This document shows, piece after piece, positions 16,781-27,013 of a stretch of 64,000 nt of DNA. The first letter of the stretch is position 1, and every line of letters begins with the position of its first letter. The stretch covers positions 1 to 64,000 of the forward strand of contig NZ_SWCJ01000007.1 in NCBI RefSeq assembly GCF_005116665.1, read 5' to 3'. The notes under the pieces are model-generated. The model was given only the letters and a program-made list of their open reading frames with translations. It did no database searches and was not told where the DNA came from. A program made the translations under genes and the position numbers. Source of the stretch: Ferrimonas aestuarii. Its GTDB lineage: Bacteria; Pseudomonadota; Gammaproteobacteria; Enterobacterales; Shewanellaceae.

Positions 16781-19700
16781 TCAAAGCCTTGGTTGAGAAT
16801 CCTAGGGTCATTGTCCTGATGACGGCGCTGCTGCTGGTCACCGGTCTAAGCGCCCTTAAAAACCTGCCGCAAACGGAAGACCCCAACCTAACCAACCGAG
16901 TCGCCGCGGTCGTGACCCCCTACCCCGGCGCCACCGCAGAGCGAGTGGAGGCGCTGCTCACCGAACCTTTGGAGGCGCAGCTACGGCAGCTAGATGAGAT
17001 TAAAAACCTCACCTCCACCTCACGGCCTGGCATCTCGGTCATCACCATTGAGCTTCAAGACCGCATCATCGATGCGCAACCGGTTTGGACCCGAGCCCGA
17101 GACCTGGTCAACGACGTTGCCCCCTCGCTGCCTCAAGGCAGCGGCACGCCGTCACTGGACGACCAACTCGCCTACGCCTTTACCCGCATCTTTGCGGTGC
17201 AGTGGCAAGGACCAACCCAAACCGACGGCACGGTGCTAGGGCGCTACGCTCAGGAACTGGCGAGCCGTCTGCGACTGATTCCGGGAACCGACTTTGCCAA
17301 GGTATTTGGCGAGCTTGAGGAGGAGATTCTAGTAAGCATCGACGATGCGGAGCTGTTTGCCTTGGGTTTGTCTATCGACGATTTGGCCAATCAACTGCAA
17401 GCCGCCGACAGCAAAACTGCCTCAGGTAACTTGGAGGGCAATCGCATTCGAGCCCAGCTGGAGGTTGACGGTGAACTGGTGTCTCTCAACCGCATTCGCG
17501 AAGTCCCACTGCGTCCAGGGGATGAGCTGAATACCCTCAGAGTGATGGATGTTGCCAGCGTCAGCCGCAGTGGCAAATGGCCGCCGGAAGAGTACGTCAT
17601 CAATGAAGGCCAACAAGCGGTGTTGGTGGCGGTCAGAATGTTACCGGATGCTCGCATCGACATCTGGAGCAACCACGTGGAGGAGACCCTAGCTGGATTC
17701 TCACCACTGCTGGCTGGCAATGTTGAGGTACGTACCCTATTTGACCAACATGGTTACACCGACATTCGCTTGGCGGAATTAGTGAACAACTTGGGTCTGG
17801 GGTTTGTGCTCATCCTGTCGGTGCTGTTTGTCACCCTTGGTTGGCGCAGTGCAATGCTGGTGGCATTTTCCCTGCCGATCACCGTCCTGTTTACCCTATT
17901 CGGCATGCAGCTTTACGGCCTGCCCATTCATCAAATGTCGGTCACAGGCCTCGTGGTTGCCCTCGGGATCATGGTGGACAACGCCATCGTGGTGGTGGAC
18001 GCCATCGGTCAGCGGCGCAGCCGCGGCATGAGTGCCGTTGACGCAGTTAGCGCGACCTTAACGCAGTTCTGGCTGCCTCTGCTGAGTTCAACCTTAACCA
18101 CCATCTTAGCCTTCGCCCCCATCTTCTTGATGCCAGGTCCCGCTGGAGAGTTTGTCGGTGGCATCGCCCTGGCCGTGAGTTTTGCCTTGGCCGGTTCCTA
18201 CTTTATCTCACTGACCGTCATCGCCGGTTTGGGGGGGCGATTTATTCGGCCCCGAGAGCAGCAAGGCTGGTGGTCTCAAGGCATCACCCTACCTTGGCTT
18301 GGGCGAGCCCTGCGTCAAACCTTGGCCATCGCCTTGGCTTGGCCCAAATTAACGCTAGTGGCGATGTTTCTCACCCCTGCCACCGGGTTTTGGGCCGCAG
18401 GGCAGATGACCGAGCAGTTCTTTCCCACCGCCGACCGCGACATGTTCCACATTGAGGTATTCATGCCGCAACACGCCAGCTTGCCCAACACCTTAGAGCA
18501 GGTGCAGCAGCTGGATGCTTGGCTATCACAGCAACCGGGCATTGAGCAAACCACGTGGACTTTTGGCCGCAACGCCCCCTCGTTTTATTACAACCTGATG
18601 CAGCGACGCCGCGGCGCCGCCAACTACGCACAGGGGATGATCACCGCCACCGACTTTGAACAAGCGGACCGCTTGATTCCCGAACTGCAGCGAACGCTGG
18701 AGCAGCGTCACCCTGAAATGCAGATTCTGGTTCGCAAGCTGGAGCAAGGACCACCGTTCAACGCGCCTATCGAACTGCGAGTCTATGGCCCAGAGCTGGA
18801 CCGATTGACCCAGCTTGGGGATGAGCTCAGATTGCTGCTCAACCGCCAGCCGGAGATCACCCAAACTCGAGCCACGCTGTTAAGTGGCGCCGCTCGAGTG
18901 AAGCTGGACATCGATGAGGAAGCCAGTTTGGCCAATGGTTTGGCGCTGTCGCAGATCTCTCGCCAACTGCAAGCCTCCATGGATGGCGTACAAGGTGGCA
19001 GTGTCTTAGAAGGGGTTGAGAATCTCCCGGTGCGAGTTCGACTTAATGCCCAAGATCGCAACCAGGCCGCCGACATCGGCTCCATTCAGCTGATTGGTCA
19101 GCATGCCAATATGTTGCCGCTCTCCGCAGTAGCACAGATGCGAATTGAGTCTGGCCGAGCAGCCATTCCCCGCCGCAATGGCCAGCGCATCAACACCATT
19201 GAGGGCTACCTAACCGCGGGAATATTGCCATCCAAAGTACTCAACCAGATCGAGCTGGATCTTGCCGAGTTTCAGCAGCGCCTCCCTGCTGGGTACACAC
19301 TGGAAATTGGCGGAGAAAGCGCTAAGCGAGACCAAGCGGTGTCGAAGCTGATGTCATCGGTCACCATCATCATGGTGCTGCTGATCTCCGTTGTGGTGAT
19401 GAGCTTCAACTCATTTAAGTTGACCACCATCATTCTAGCCAGCGCCGGCCAATCGGCAGGCTTAGGGCTGTTGTCGGTCTATTTGATGGGCTACCCCTTC
19501 GGCTTCAACGTGATCATTGCGCTAATGGGTCTGGCGGGATTGGCGATCAACGCCGCGATTGTGATCTTGTCTGAACTGCAGGAGAACGAGCAAGCTCAAC
19601 AGGGGAAACCACAGGCGATCATCGATACCGTCGTTGGTTGTGGTCGCCACATCGGCTCGACCACCATCACCACCTTTGGCGGCTTCCTGCCACTGATTCT

Positions 19701-19893
19701 CTCCGGTGGTGGCTTTTGGCCTCCTTTTGCAGTGGCCATTGCTGGCGGTACCTTGTTAACCACCTTCCTGTCGTTTGTGTTTGTGCCCTCTGCCTACATT
19801 CTGGTACGAAAAAGGGGCCAAAAGCCCCTTAACAGCGATCACACTACTGATCAGATCATTAATGTAACTGGGTATAAAGCCCAAGCCAATTAG
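16777..19893 (+). CDS. RND multidrug efflux permease
   Basis: A 1038-residue RND transporter of the AcrB superfamily, exporting substrates by proton antiport. Seen are the N-terminal helix, two large periplasmic loops, and the TM4 region GLVVALGIMVDNAIVVVDAI with the acidic residue of the proton relay. The sequence belongs to the divergent group often annotated as AcrB/AcrD/AcrF family rather than close to E. coli AcrB. No outer-membrane factor gene is adjacent, so it must use a TolC encoded elsewhere. The 3' end overlaps the convergent YdcH-like gene by 4 bp and contains that gene's terminator hairpin at 19812-19830. Confidence 0.9.
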   Translation: MIKALVENPRVIVLMTALLLVTGLSALKNLPQTEDPNLTNRVAAVVTPYPGATAERVEALLTEPLEAQLRQLDEIKNLTSTSRPGISVITIELQDRIIDAQPVWTRARDLVNDVAPSLPQGSGTPSLDDQLAYAFTRIFAVQWQGPTQTDGTVLGRYAQELASRLRLIPGTDFAKVFGELEEEILVSIDDAELFALGLSIDDLANQLQAADSKTASGNLEGNRIRAQLEVDGELVSLNRIREVPLRPGDELNTLRVMDVASVSRSGKWPPEEYVINEGQQAVLVAVRMLPDARIDIWSNHVEETLAGFSPLLAGNVEVRTLFDQHGYTDIRLAELVNNLGLGFVLILSVLFVTLGWRSAMLVAFSLPITVLFTLFGMQLYGLPIHQMSVTGLVVALGIMVDNAIVVVDAIGQRRSRGMSAVDAVSATLTQFWLPLLSSTLTTILAFAPIFLMPGPAGEFVGGIALAVSFALAGSYFISLTVIAGLGGRFIRPREQQGWWSQGITLPWLGRALRQTLAIALAWPKLTLVAMFLTPATGFWAAGQMTEQFFPTADRDMFHIEVFMPQHASLPNTLEQVQQLDAWLSQQPGIEQTTWTFGRNAPSFYYNLMQRRRGAANYAQGMITATDFEQADRLIPELQRTLEQRHPEMQILVRKLEQGPPFNAPIELRVYGPELDRLTQLGDELRLLLNRQPEITQTRATLLSGAARVKLDIDEEASLANGLALSQISRQLQASMDGVQGGSVLEGVENLPVRVRLNAQDRNQAADIGSIQLIGQHANMLPLSAVAQMRIESGRAAIPRRNGQRINTIEGYLTAGILPSKVLNQIELDLAEFQQRLPAGYTLEIGGESAKRDQAVSKLMSSVTIIMVLLISVVVMSFNSFKLTTIILASAGQSAGLGLLSVYLMGYPFGFNVIIALMGLAGLAINAAIVILSELQENEQAQQGKPQAIIDTVVGCGRHIGSTTITTFGGFLPLILSGGGFWPPFAVAIAGGTLLTTFLSFVFVPSAYILVRKRGQKPLNSDHTTDQIINVTGYKAQAN
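19807..19830 (-). terminator. Terminator of the ydcH-like gene embedded in the RND coding sequence
   Basis: On the minus strand AAGGGGC-TTTTG-GCCCCTT is followed by TTTCG. It lies 60-80 bp past the minus-strand gene's stop but inside the last 30 codons of the RND pump gene. Confidence 0.6.
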
Positions 19894-20138
19894 CGACCTG
19901 AGCCATTGATGATGCGGTTGTAGAGCTGATCTTTCAGCTCTACCCGCCGCGACTTAAGACGCATGAACTCATCGTCGCTGGTAGGTACATCATTCATCTC
20001 CAGCCCCCGAATTCGATGGTCTAAAGAGTGGTACTCTTTGGCCATGGAAGCGAACTCAACGTCCACCGTTTTCAGGGCGTGGATCCGATCCTTATAATCT
20101 GGAAAATCATCCGTCAGCGCGTGGCTTTCTCCAAGCAT
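19890..20138 (-). CDS. YdcH-family protein (DUF465)
   Basis: An 82-residue mostly helical, charged protein of the DUF465/YdcH family. The family segment EYHSLDHRIRGLE followed by LKSRRVELKDQLYNRI is clear, and such proteins form short coiled coils. An AGAGGAC ribosome-binding site precedes ATG 20138. It is followed by a terminator that lies within the convergent RND gene. Function unknown. Confidence 0.8.
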   Translation of the reverse strand: MLGESHALTDDFPDYKDRIHALKTVDVEFASMAKEYHSLDHRIRGLEMNDVPTSDDEFMRLKSRRVELKDQLYNRIINGSGR

Positions 20139-20217
20139 AGGGGTGTCCTCTGTCGATTAGAATCCACCATTAAACTTAGACAGGGAACGTAAATCGCTCC
20201 AGCAACCTCAGCAGAAA

Positions 20218-20466
20218 TTACTTCAGGCCTTTTTGAGTGTATAAGATGGCGCGATCGCCAGCGAAACCCACCTTAATTTGAGTGGTGTCATCGCCCCACA
20301 AGCAGGTTTCTGTTCCTAGGGTGGTGGAGCACTCATCGGAGCCGCCAATCACCGCTTCCACCTCCTGTTTGGACATCCCCAATTCAAGCTTGTCATAGTT
20401 TTCCTGATTTACTTTACTGCAACCGGCCAGTAGTAAGGTCAGTAAAACCCAGGTCCATTTAGGCAT
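20218..20466 (-). CDS. Small SmpA/OmlA-like lipoprotein (DUF3862-type)
   Basis: An 82-residue predicted lipoprotein. The signal peptide ends in lipobox LAGC (Cys about residue 16). The mature part contains YDKLELGMSKQEVEAVIG, the short helix-hairpin motif of the BamE/SmpA-like fold, and two further cysteines (DECSTTLGTETCLW) that could form a disulfide. It is 79 bp upstream of the YdcH-like gene on the same strand. Function unknown; a cell-envelope role is likely. Confidence 0.7.
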   Translation of the reverse strand: MPKWTWVLLTLLLAGCSKVNQENYDKLELGMSKQEVEAVIGGSDECSTTLGTETCLWGDDTTQIKVGFAGDRAILYTQKGLK

Positions 20467-20592
20467 TTTTGCTCTCCAACACTGTATTTATCTTGCCTCA
20501 GACTACCCATTTCCATAGGTCGATGCCAGCCACAAGCCTCTCAGAAGTCAACAAAACCCGTTAGTGTCTGATCACCTTTAAGCTCCATTGAA

Positions 20593-20608
20593 CGTGATTT
20601 AGATCATC
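20593..20608 (+). promoter_or_regulatory. CRP-like site upstream of the chemotaxis receptor
   Basis: CGTGA-TTTAGA-TCATC matches TGTGA-N6-TCACA in seven of ten positions with correct spacing, about 90 bp before the receptor start. Confidence 0.35.
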
Positions 20609-20698
20609 TCATTAAATCTCATTTTCCCCTAAGATCGCGCAGAAGAATTGAGAGAGTCGATGTCGCCTCCCCACATGCGGCACCATCAGGGACATAAT

Positions 20699-22708
20699 AT
20701 GGGTTTTCAAAATTGGAATATTGGCCGTCAACTCGGCGTGTCAGCATTCATACTTACAATCTTCACCTTCCTAATCACCGGATATTTCGGTTATCAAGTA
20801 GCCGCCGACAGCATAACTAAAACCTTAAAAGACACCGAGTCGGAAATGGCCAATACCCTGGCCGACACACTGGATCTGCAATATTTGTCGATGATCGGTC
20901 AGGTTCGTAATAACGCCGACCTGTTCGATAAGATGTTCTCCGCCGAATTTAAACTGATGGATCGCCGAGTCAATATCGCCGGCGCCAATGCACCGGGTCT
21001 TCGCCACGGTCGTAACCTCGTCAACAGCTCCGTGGCTCAGGTTGACCGGTTTGCCAAGATGACCGGAGGCACAGCCACGGTATTTGTAAAAGATGGTAAC
21101 GATTTCGTTCGTATCTCTACGTCCCTAAAAAAAGCCGATGGCAAACGCGCTACCGGTACCAGCCTAGGACAGAGCCACCCTGCTTATGCAGAGATCATGG
21201 CAGGTAGAAACTACGAAGGCTACGCCACTTTATTCGGTACCCGTTATCTGACCAGCTACCGCCCAATCCGCAATAAGGCTGGCAGCATCGTCGGCATTCT
21301 GTACACCGGCCAAGACGTGTCTGCCATGATGGACTCCCTCGGGGAAGCGCTGGCAAAAACCCGCATTGGCGAGACCGGTTATGTGTCACTGCTGCGCTAT
21401 GAAGATGGCAACATCCTCTATCACCCAGAGTACTCCCACGAGTCGTACACCAAGTTTGTTAGCGACGACAACGTTCCCGTGTATAAAGAAGCGCTGGACT
21501 CTCGCACTCATTACGAACATAACTACACCATTAATGGTGAAAATTGGTTCATCATGACCACCCCAGTGCCTCAGGCGCAGTGGATGGTGGCCCTGATGGT
21601 GCCAGAGGCTGAGATGAAGAAAGCTCTGGGACCTCTGGCTCAAACCAACATCGGCCTATCAGTATTTGGCGTGCTGCTGATCACCGTGCTGCTGAACCTG
21701 ATGCTGAACCGCAATCTCAAGCCTCTGGAACGTCTATCACGTCAAATCGATAAGATTGGCCACGGCGATCTGACGGTATCTTTGCCCCACGCCGATGAGA
21801 CCAGCAAAAACGAAGTGCATCGCATTACCGCCAGTGTGGCCTTTATGTCTGGCAGCCTAAGAGAGCTAATTGGAACGCTGCAATCCTCGACCAACCAGCT
21901 GGAACAAGCGGCGGCCGAGATGCAGAACGTTGCCCAAGTGAATGGCAGCGGTGCTCAGCAGATGATGCAGCAAACCGATCAAATTGCAGCAGCTGTCGAG
22001 GAGCTAACCACCTCGGTGCAAGAAGTTGCCCGCCACGCCACCAGCTCTGCTGAGCAAACCGCCAGCGTGGATGAAGCCGCCCGTGAAGGTGACCATCAGG
22101 TCGACCGAGTCATCAACCAGATGACTGCTCTAGGGGAAGCCCTTAATGGTGGCGACCAAGCCATTGGTCGCGTTGAAGAGGGCAGTCACGCCATCACTAA
22201 AGTGATACAGGTAATCAATGAGATTGCAGAGCAGACCAACCTGTTGGCCTTGAACGCCGCCATTGAAGCTGCCCGTGCGGGTGAGCAAGGCCGAGGCTTT
22301 GCGGTAGTAGCCGATGAGGTTCGTACTCTGGCTCAACGTACTCAGAACTCCATCAGCGAAATTACCGGCACCATTGAGCAGCTGCAGCAGCGTACCCAAG
22401 ACGCCGTTGGCCAGATGCATCAAAGTCGCCAGTTAGGGGAAACCTCCTCTAACTTGAGTGTGCAAGCCGGTGAAGCGCTGACCCACATCTCTCGCAGCGT
22501 GACGGACCTGTCTCAAAACGCCACCTCCATCGCCACCGCAACTGAGCAGCAGGGTGCCGTAGCCGAAGAGATTGCGCGTAACATTAACGGCATCACCGAA
22601 TTGGCTCACGAGTCGGAACAGACCGCAGGCCAAACCGTAGGAGCCGCGGAACAGTTGACTGGACTGGCTCGCGAAATTCGCCAGCAATTGGGACAGTTTA
22701 AGGCATAA
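20699..22708 (+). CDS. Methyl-accepting chemotaxis protein with Cache sensor
   Basis: A 669-residue transmembrane chemoreceptor. TM1 lies at about residues 13-33 and TM2 at about 318-340. Between them is a periplasmic sCache-type ligand domain (GIRSYRP-like ITSYRPIRN, then [11 protein letters not shown]). A HAMP segment follows ([20 protein letters not shown]). The cytoplasmic tip, around residues 505-550, has the invariant signalling hairpin [22 protein letters not shown] 20699 is chosen for its AGGGAC ribosome-binding site; ATG 20660 or earlier would add a non-family leader. No pentapeptide CheR tether is seen at the C-terminus. The ligand is unknown; sCache_3 receptors often sense carboxylates. 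Confidence 0.9.
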   Translation: MGFQNWNIGRQLGVSAFILTIFTFLITGYFGYQVAADSITKTLKDTESEMANTLADTLDLQYLSMIGQVRNNADLFDKMFSAEFKLMDRRVNIAGANAPGLRHGRNLVNSSVAQVDRFAKMTGGTATVFVKDGNDFVRISTSLKKADGKRATGTSLGQSHPAYAEIMAGRNYEGYATLFGTRYLTSYRPIRNKAGSIVGILYTGQDVSAMMDSLGEALAKTRIGETGYVSLLRYEDGNILYHPEYSHESYTKFVSDDNVPVYKEALDSRTHYEHNYTINGENWFIMTTPVPQAQWMVALMVPEAEMKKALGPLAQTNIGLSVFGVLLITVLLNLMLNRNLKPLERLSRQIDKIGHGDLTVSLPHADETSKNEVHRITASVAFMSGSLRELIGTLQSSTNQLEQAAAEMQNVAQVNGSGAQQMMQQTDQIAAAVEELTTSVQEVARHATSSAEQTASVDEAAREGDHQVDRVINQMTALGEALNGGDQAIGRVEEGSHAITKVIQVINEIAEQTNLLALNAAIEAARAGEQGRGFAVVADEVRTLAQRTQNSISEITGTIEQLQQRTQDAVGQMHQSRQLGETSSNLSVQAGEALTHISRSVTDLSQNATSIATATEQQGAVAEEIARNINGITELAHESEQTAGQTVGAAEQLTGLAREIRQQLGQFKA

Positions 22709-22730
22709 GCTTTAGGTCACCATCCAGCAT

Positions 22731-22762
22731 AAAAAAACCGGAGCAGATGCTCCGGTTTTTTA
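22731..22762. terminator. Bidirectional terminator between the MCP and TonB receptor genes
   Basis: AACCGGAGC-AGAT-GCTCCGGTT (22736-22757) is flanked by A7 on the left and T6 on the right, so it can end transcripts from both convergent genes. Confidence 0.9.
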
Positions 22763-22785
22763 ATTCTTGCGGTTAGCTAATTAAC

Positions 22786-25491
22786 TTAGAAAGTCTGCTG
22801 GAAAGAGACCCAGTAAGTACGACCGCGCTCATCATATAGGCTGCCGTTGTAGTCACCATTTTTCTGGAACTTAGGATCTTCGTCACCCAGGTTGTATACA
22901 CCCAAAGATAAGCGGTTATTCCATGGCATATTCCAGCTGTATGTGATGTTCTGATAAGTGATGGAGTCTACGTAGTAGAACTCATCGCTATCGTCACTGA
23001 CCAGATCCCAACTTTTCTGCTCATCAATATAATTGGCAAAGTAAGTCAGAGAGTGATCACCATAGGTGTAGCTTAAGGTTAAGTTGATGCGATCATCAGG
23101 GTAGTCTTCACGACCAGTCCAATCGTCGCTAACAATCTGCACGCCTTGAGAGGTATAGGTATCTTTGTAAGTGATGTAGTGAGACCAGTTGATGTCTAAA
23201 TCAAAATCACCAAATGCGGTTTCTTGGCTGTAGTTGAAGTTAACATCGGTACCTTCACGCTCACTCATACCAAGGTTAGCAGTAACCAAGGTCACGTTCT
23301 TCAAACGGCCATTGCCACCGAGCTCAACACTGGCACCTGGATAGATAACATCTACACCGACACGAGGTTGACCGGCTTCATCGGCAATCTGATTCAGAAT
23401 CGCTTGAGTTTTAACAATCTCATCGGCCGCGATGGTTTCGATCAGGCCGTCGGTCTCGAGCTTCCAGTAGTCGATGGAAATGCTCATGTTATCCAGCGGT
23501 TCATAGACGATACCGATGTTGTAGCTTTCAGACTCTTCTGGTTGCAGCTCTTTGTTGCCTGCGGTTACCGAGCGAACACTTGACTCCCATTGGCCACAGG
23601 AGCTGATATCTTCGCCATTTTCATAACAACCAACGTAGTTCTTCACCCAACCGTAGCTTTCGGTTTCGCCCTTATAGAGATCCGATAGCGTCGGAGCTCG
23701 GAAACCTTCACCCCAAGAGGCTCGAACTAAAAGCGAGTCCAATACGTTATATCGAATAGAAACCTGTGGATTGAAGGTACTACCGAAATCGGAGTAATCA
23801 TCGTAACGACCCGCGACGTTCAGCTCGAGATCCTCAATGATGGGCACCATCAATTCGAAGAACGCCGCCTTAACGTCACGCTCACCGACGCCACCAGAGC
23901 CGCCATTACCGCCCTTGATTTTGCCAGCCTCAGCCAAGGCATCAACTTTAGAGTCCAGCTCCTCTTCACGGTAGGCTGCCCCCAAATACATGGACACGTC
24001 ACCACCAGGAAGCTCAAACAGAGGAACGCTAAAGCCACCGGAGATATCTAAGTAAGAAGCTTGACGACGCTTATCGAAGTTCGCAGCGGCACCCCCAGGC
24101 ATCTCTGAGTTTGGATCTCGAGGATCCCAGCCAACAAACTCATTGGCTTCCTCATCCCAGTACCCCACCAGATCGCCCAAGTTCTCGGTTAGAATATAAC
24201 CAGTACCCCAGGTGTGGTTGGTGTAACGGTTGTAGTTAGCTGCAAAGTCCCAGGTAATATCGCCATGGGTACCGTTTAACGCCAGCAAGTAATCGAAGAT
24301 GTTGTCGTAATGCTCGGCACGACGGTTACCTGCAGTATCGAAGCGGAAGCTCATGCCTGCGTCAGGATCGGCCACCAACTCCCGCAGCTCTATGCCTTCA
24401 GCAGTGGTGTAAGCAGGTAAACCTTGAGGAATCTTAAATTCATTGGAAACCGGAACGGGAGCAGACAAATCCAAAGTTTCATTGGCAGCCCAATAGGCCC
24501 GAGCCGTCAGCTCAATATTATCAGTCAGCTCATAGTTATAATGAATGAGCGTGTTATTACGTTTGACTCCGGCGCTCAAAGCCGCAGTTTGGGCGTAATC
24601 GTAGCCACACAGAGTGTCTCCTGGGTAGTTGGCGTCATCCAGCACGCCAATAAAACGATCGCCATAGACGTCAGCGCAAGTTAGATCTTCATTTTCAAAA
24701 GGGTGAGACCACATCCAACCGCCAGCAGCACCTTGCTGAAGTACCCTTCCGGTACCACTAATATTGGTCCAGTCCTGCTGCACCGTCGGGTCGCCACCAG
24801 GAAGAACACGGGCATTGGCGAACCAGCGATCCTTCATCATGATTTTATCTTGCTCGTAGTGCTCAATGGTAAAGACCAAATTACCCTTGTCGCTGCTCAA
24901 GCCGCCGGTAAAAGACAAGCTATTGGAGTTGCCGCCACCATCGCGATCCGGCTCTTCCAAACGGCCTTCAAACATAACGCCTTCGAAGTCCTTCTTCAGA
25001 ATCACGTTGACCACGCCTGCAATCGCGTCAGTACCATAGATGGCCGAAGCACCGTCGGTCAGAATCTCAATCCGATCTACTGCCGCCATTGGAATGGTGT
25101 TGATGTTTGAAGCGCCACCATCCAGTACGGGTGATTTGGCCATACGATGGCCATCAAGCAGAGTTAGGGTGTGATTGGACGAAGCCCCTTTTAATCGAAC
25201 CGTTGCTTGAGATGACCAACCATTGTTTGCACCACCGCCCCAAGAGCCGAAAGCATTCAAGTTTGACGAGCGCAGCGCGTCACCAACGGTTGCGAAGCCC
25301 TGATCTTTCAACTCATCCGCATTCAATACGGTAACGGGAGAAGCTCCCTCCATATCAATCCGTTGAATACGTGAACCGGTAACTTCAATTCGTTCAACTT
25401 CTTCAGCTTCAGCCTCTTCAGCAAAAACTGCGGTTGGTAAAGCGGTAGCCATCATGGCACCGATCACCGTAGCTAACTGACAGCGTTTCAT
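22786..25491 (-). CDS. TonB-dependent outer-membrane receptor
   Basis: A 901-residue TonB-dependent receptor. A signal peptide covers about residues 1-24. A TonB-box-like stretch (VERIEVTGSRI) and the plug domain follow (VTVLNADELKDQG; TLTLLDGHRM; VDRIEILTDGASAIYG), then a 22-strand barrel ending in QQTF with the terminal Phe. The long-plug IEVTGSRIQR type is common in Shewanella-like bacteria for uptake of peptides, carbohydrates or siderophores; nothing here decides the substrate. The upstream region has a palindrome ATATTG-GATA-CAATAT (25620-25635) that may be an operator. It does not have a clear Fur box, so iron is not the obvious ligand. Confidence 0.9.
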   Translation of the reverse strand: MKRCQLATVIGAMMATALPTAVFAEEAEAEEVERIEVTGSRIQRIDMEGASPVTVLNADELKDQGFATVGDALRSSNLNAFGSWGGGANNGWSSQATVRLKGASSNHTLTLLDGHRMAKSPVLDGGASNINTIPMAAVDRIEILTDGASAIYGTDAIAGVVNVILKKDFEGVMFEGRLEEPDRDGGGNSNSLSFTGGLSSDKGNLVFTIEHYEQDKIMMKDRWFANARVLPGGDPTVQQDWTNISGTGRVLQQGAAGGWMWSHPFENEDLTCADVYGDRFIGVLDDANYPGDTLCGYDYAQTAALSAGVKRNNTLIHYNYELTDNIELTARAYWAANETLDLSAPVPVSNEFKIPQGLPAYTTAEGIELRELVADPDAGMSFRFDTAGNRRAEHYDNIFDYLLALNGTHGDITWDFAANYNRYTNHTWGTGYILTENLGDLVGYWDEEANEFVGWDPRDPNSEMPGGAAANFDKRRQASYLDISGGFSVPLFELPGGDVSMYLGAAYREEELDSKVDALAEAGKIKGGNGGSGGVGERDVKAAFFELMVPIIEDLELNVAGRYDDYSDFGSTFNPQVSIRYNVLDSLLVRASWGEGFRAPTLSDLYKGETESYGWVKNYVGCYENGEDISSCGQWESSVRSVTAGNKELQPEESESYNIGIVYEPLDNMSISIDYWKLETDGLIETIAADEIVKTQAILNQIADEAGQPRVGVDVIYPGASVELGGNGRLKNVTLVTANLGMSEREGTDVNFNYSQETAFGDFDLDINWSHYITYKDTYTSQGVQIVSDDWTGREDYPDDRINLTLSYTYGDHSLTYFANYIDEQKSWDLVSDDSDEFYYVDSITYQNITYSWNMPWNNRLSLGVYNLGDEDPKFQKNGDYNGSLYDERGRTYWVSFQQTF

Positions 25492-25687
25492 TATCTTTGT
25501 CCTTTAATTGCAATCTAAGCGTCCCATCCCTGGAGCTTTGGGTACTGCGGGTACTGTTGGTTTTATCTGCCCCTAAATGTGATGCCATCGGCATACTGTA
25601 TACAAACTACACAAATAAGATATTGGATACAATATTAAATTAACCAAACATTAACAATTGCATCACTAAAAACAGCTAGCCATAAAA

Positions 25688-25713
25688 AAACCGTCCTCAA
25701 TGGAGGACGGTTT
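25688..25713 (-). terminator. Rho-independent terminator of cydABX
   Basis: On the minus strand AAACCGTCCTC-CATT-GAGGACGGTTT is followed by four more Ts. It lies 34-60 bp past the cydX stop. Confidence 0.9.
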
Positions 25714-25746
25714 CTGTATTAACTCAGTGAGTTAGGACGGCAGCAA

Positions 25747-25860
25747 TCAGTCTTCAGACTGCTTATTGGCCATCTCTTCTCTGTGTTCGTACCACAGGGC
25801 GTTGATGATGCCGAATGCACACGCCAGCAACACGCCTAAAATCCAAGTGAAATACCACAT
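25747..25860 (-). CDS. cydX: Cytochrome bd oxidase small subunit CydX
   Basis: A 37-residue single-helix membrane protein. It starts MWYFTWILGVLLACAFG and ends in a charged tail, matching CydX (YbgT), which stabilises the hemes of cytochrome bd oxidase. It begins 13 bp after the cydB stop, on the same strand, with a GGAGCC-type ribosome-binding site. A terminator follows. Confidence 0.9.
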   Translation of the reverse strand: MWYFTWILGVLLACAFGIINALWYEHREEMANKQSED

Positions 25861-25873
25861 AGTATTGGGCTCC

Positions 25874-27013
25874 TTAGTAAAGCGAGTGCTTGTTAGACTC
25901 AATGAAGTCGTTGTTCAAACGGCCAAACATCTTGATGTAACACCAGGTGGTGTAACCCAGAATGATTGGAACGAAGATGCAAGCGACTGCAAACATGATG
26001 TTCAGGGTCATCTCAGAACTGGTCGCATCCCACATGGTCAGTGAGTGGCTTGGGTTCAAAGAGGAAGGCATCACGAATGGGAACAGTGACACTGCCGCCG
26101 TTACGATAACCGCAATCAAGTTCAAAGAGCTGGTCACAAACGCCAAACCGTTACGGTTCAGGCTAGACAGCGCTGCCGTTGCCAAAGGCATCAGTACCGC
26201 AAGCAGAGGCAGCACATACAGTGCAGGCATGGCATTGTAGTTGCTGAACCAAGCGCCGCTAGCCGCTTCTACGGTTTTCAGTGTTGGGTTCGATGGACCA
26301 TTGTGATCCATGGCAGAGGTCACCACATAACCGTCGATGCCGCTGTACATCCACAGGCCAATCAGGACAAACAGCGCCGCACCGGCCACGCCGATAACCT
26401 TAGTGGCTTTACCCACACGCTGATACAGCTCACCTTCGGTCTTCATCTGCAGCCAAGTACAACCTTGCAGCAAGAACATGGACACACACAGCAGACCAAC
26501 CAGCAACGCAAATGGGTTCAGCAGGCCGAAGAAGCTGCCACGGTAGAACACGCGCAGATACTCGTCATACTCAAACGGAACCCCTTGGAACAGGTTACCA
26601 AACGCCACACCAATGATGAGTGGTGGAACCAGACCACCTAGGAACAGGCCCCAGTCCCACGCATTACGCCAACGCTTATCATCAATCTTAGAGCGGTAAT
26701 CAAAACCGATAGGACGGAAGAACAGCGAGAACAACACCAACACCATGGCGATATACAGGCCTGAGAAAGCCGCAGCGTATACCAGTGGCCAAGCCGCAAA
26801 GATGGCACCGGCAGCGGTCAGCAACCAAACCTGGTTACCGTCCCAGTGTGGCGCAATGGAGTTGATCATTACGCGACGTTCGTTGTCAGTTTTTCCGATG
26901 AAGGGCAGCAGAGCGCCAACCCCCATATCAAAGCCGTCAGTGACCGCAAAACCGATCATTAGAACGACGATCAGCAGCCACCAGATGGCGCGAAGCATTT
27001 CATAATCAAGCAT
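25874..27013 (-). CDS. cydB: Cytochrome bd ubiquinol oxidase subunit II
   Basis: A 379-residue integral membrane protein with about eight to nine helices. It opens [20 protein letters not shown] and contains the family segments [14 protein letters not shown] and HWDGNQVWL. Together with CydA and CydX it forms the high-affinity cytochrome bd oxidase, which reduces O2 with quinol electrons and contributes to proton motive force at low oxygen. It overlaps the end of cydA by 8 bp. Confidence 0.95.
   Translation of the reverse strand: MLDYEMLRAIWWLLIVVLMIGFAVTDGFDMGVGALLPFIGKTDNERRVMINSIAPHWDGNQVWLLTAAGAIFAAWPLVYAAAFSGLYIAMVLVLFSLFFRPIGFDYRSKIDDKRWRNAWDWGLFLGGLVPPLIIGVAFGNLFQGVPFEYDEYLRVFYRGSFFGLLNPFALLVGLLCVSMFLLQGCTWLQMKTEGELYQRVGKATKVIGVAGAALFVLIGLWMYSGIDGYVVTSAMDHNGPSNPTLKTVEAASGAWFSNYNAMPALYVLPLLAVLMPLATAALSSLNRNGLAFVTSSLNLIAVIVTAAVSLFPFVMPSSLNPSHSLTMWDATSSEMTLNIMFAVACIFVPIILGYTTWCYIKMFGRLNNDFIESNKHSLY

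Noticed and set aside
25492-25680. Fur box upstream of the TonB receptor
   Set aside because: No GATAAT-like inverted repeat is present; only an unrelated ATATTG-GATA-CAATAT palindrome is seen.
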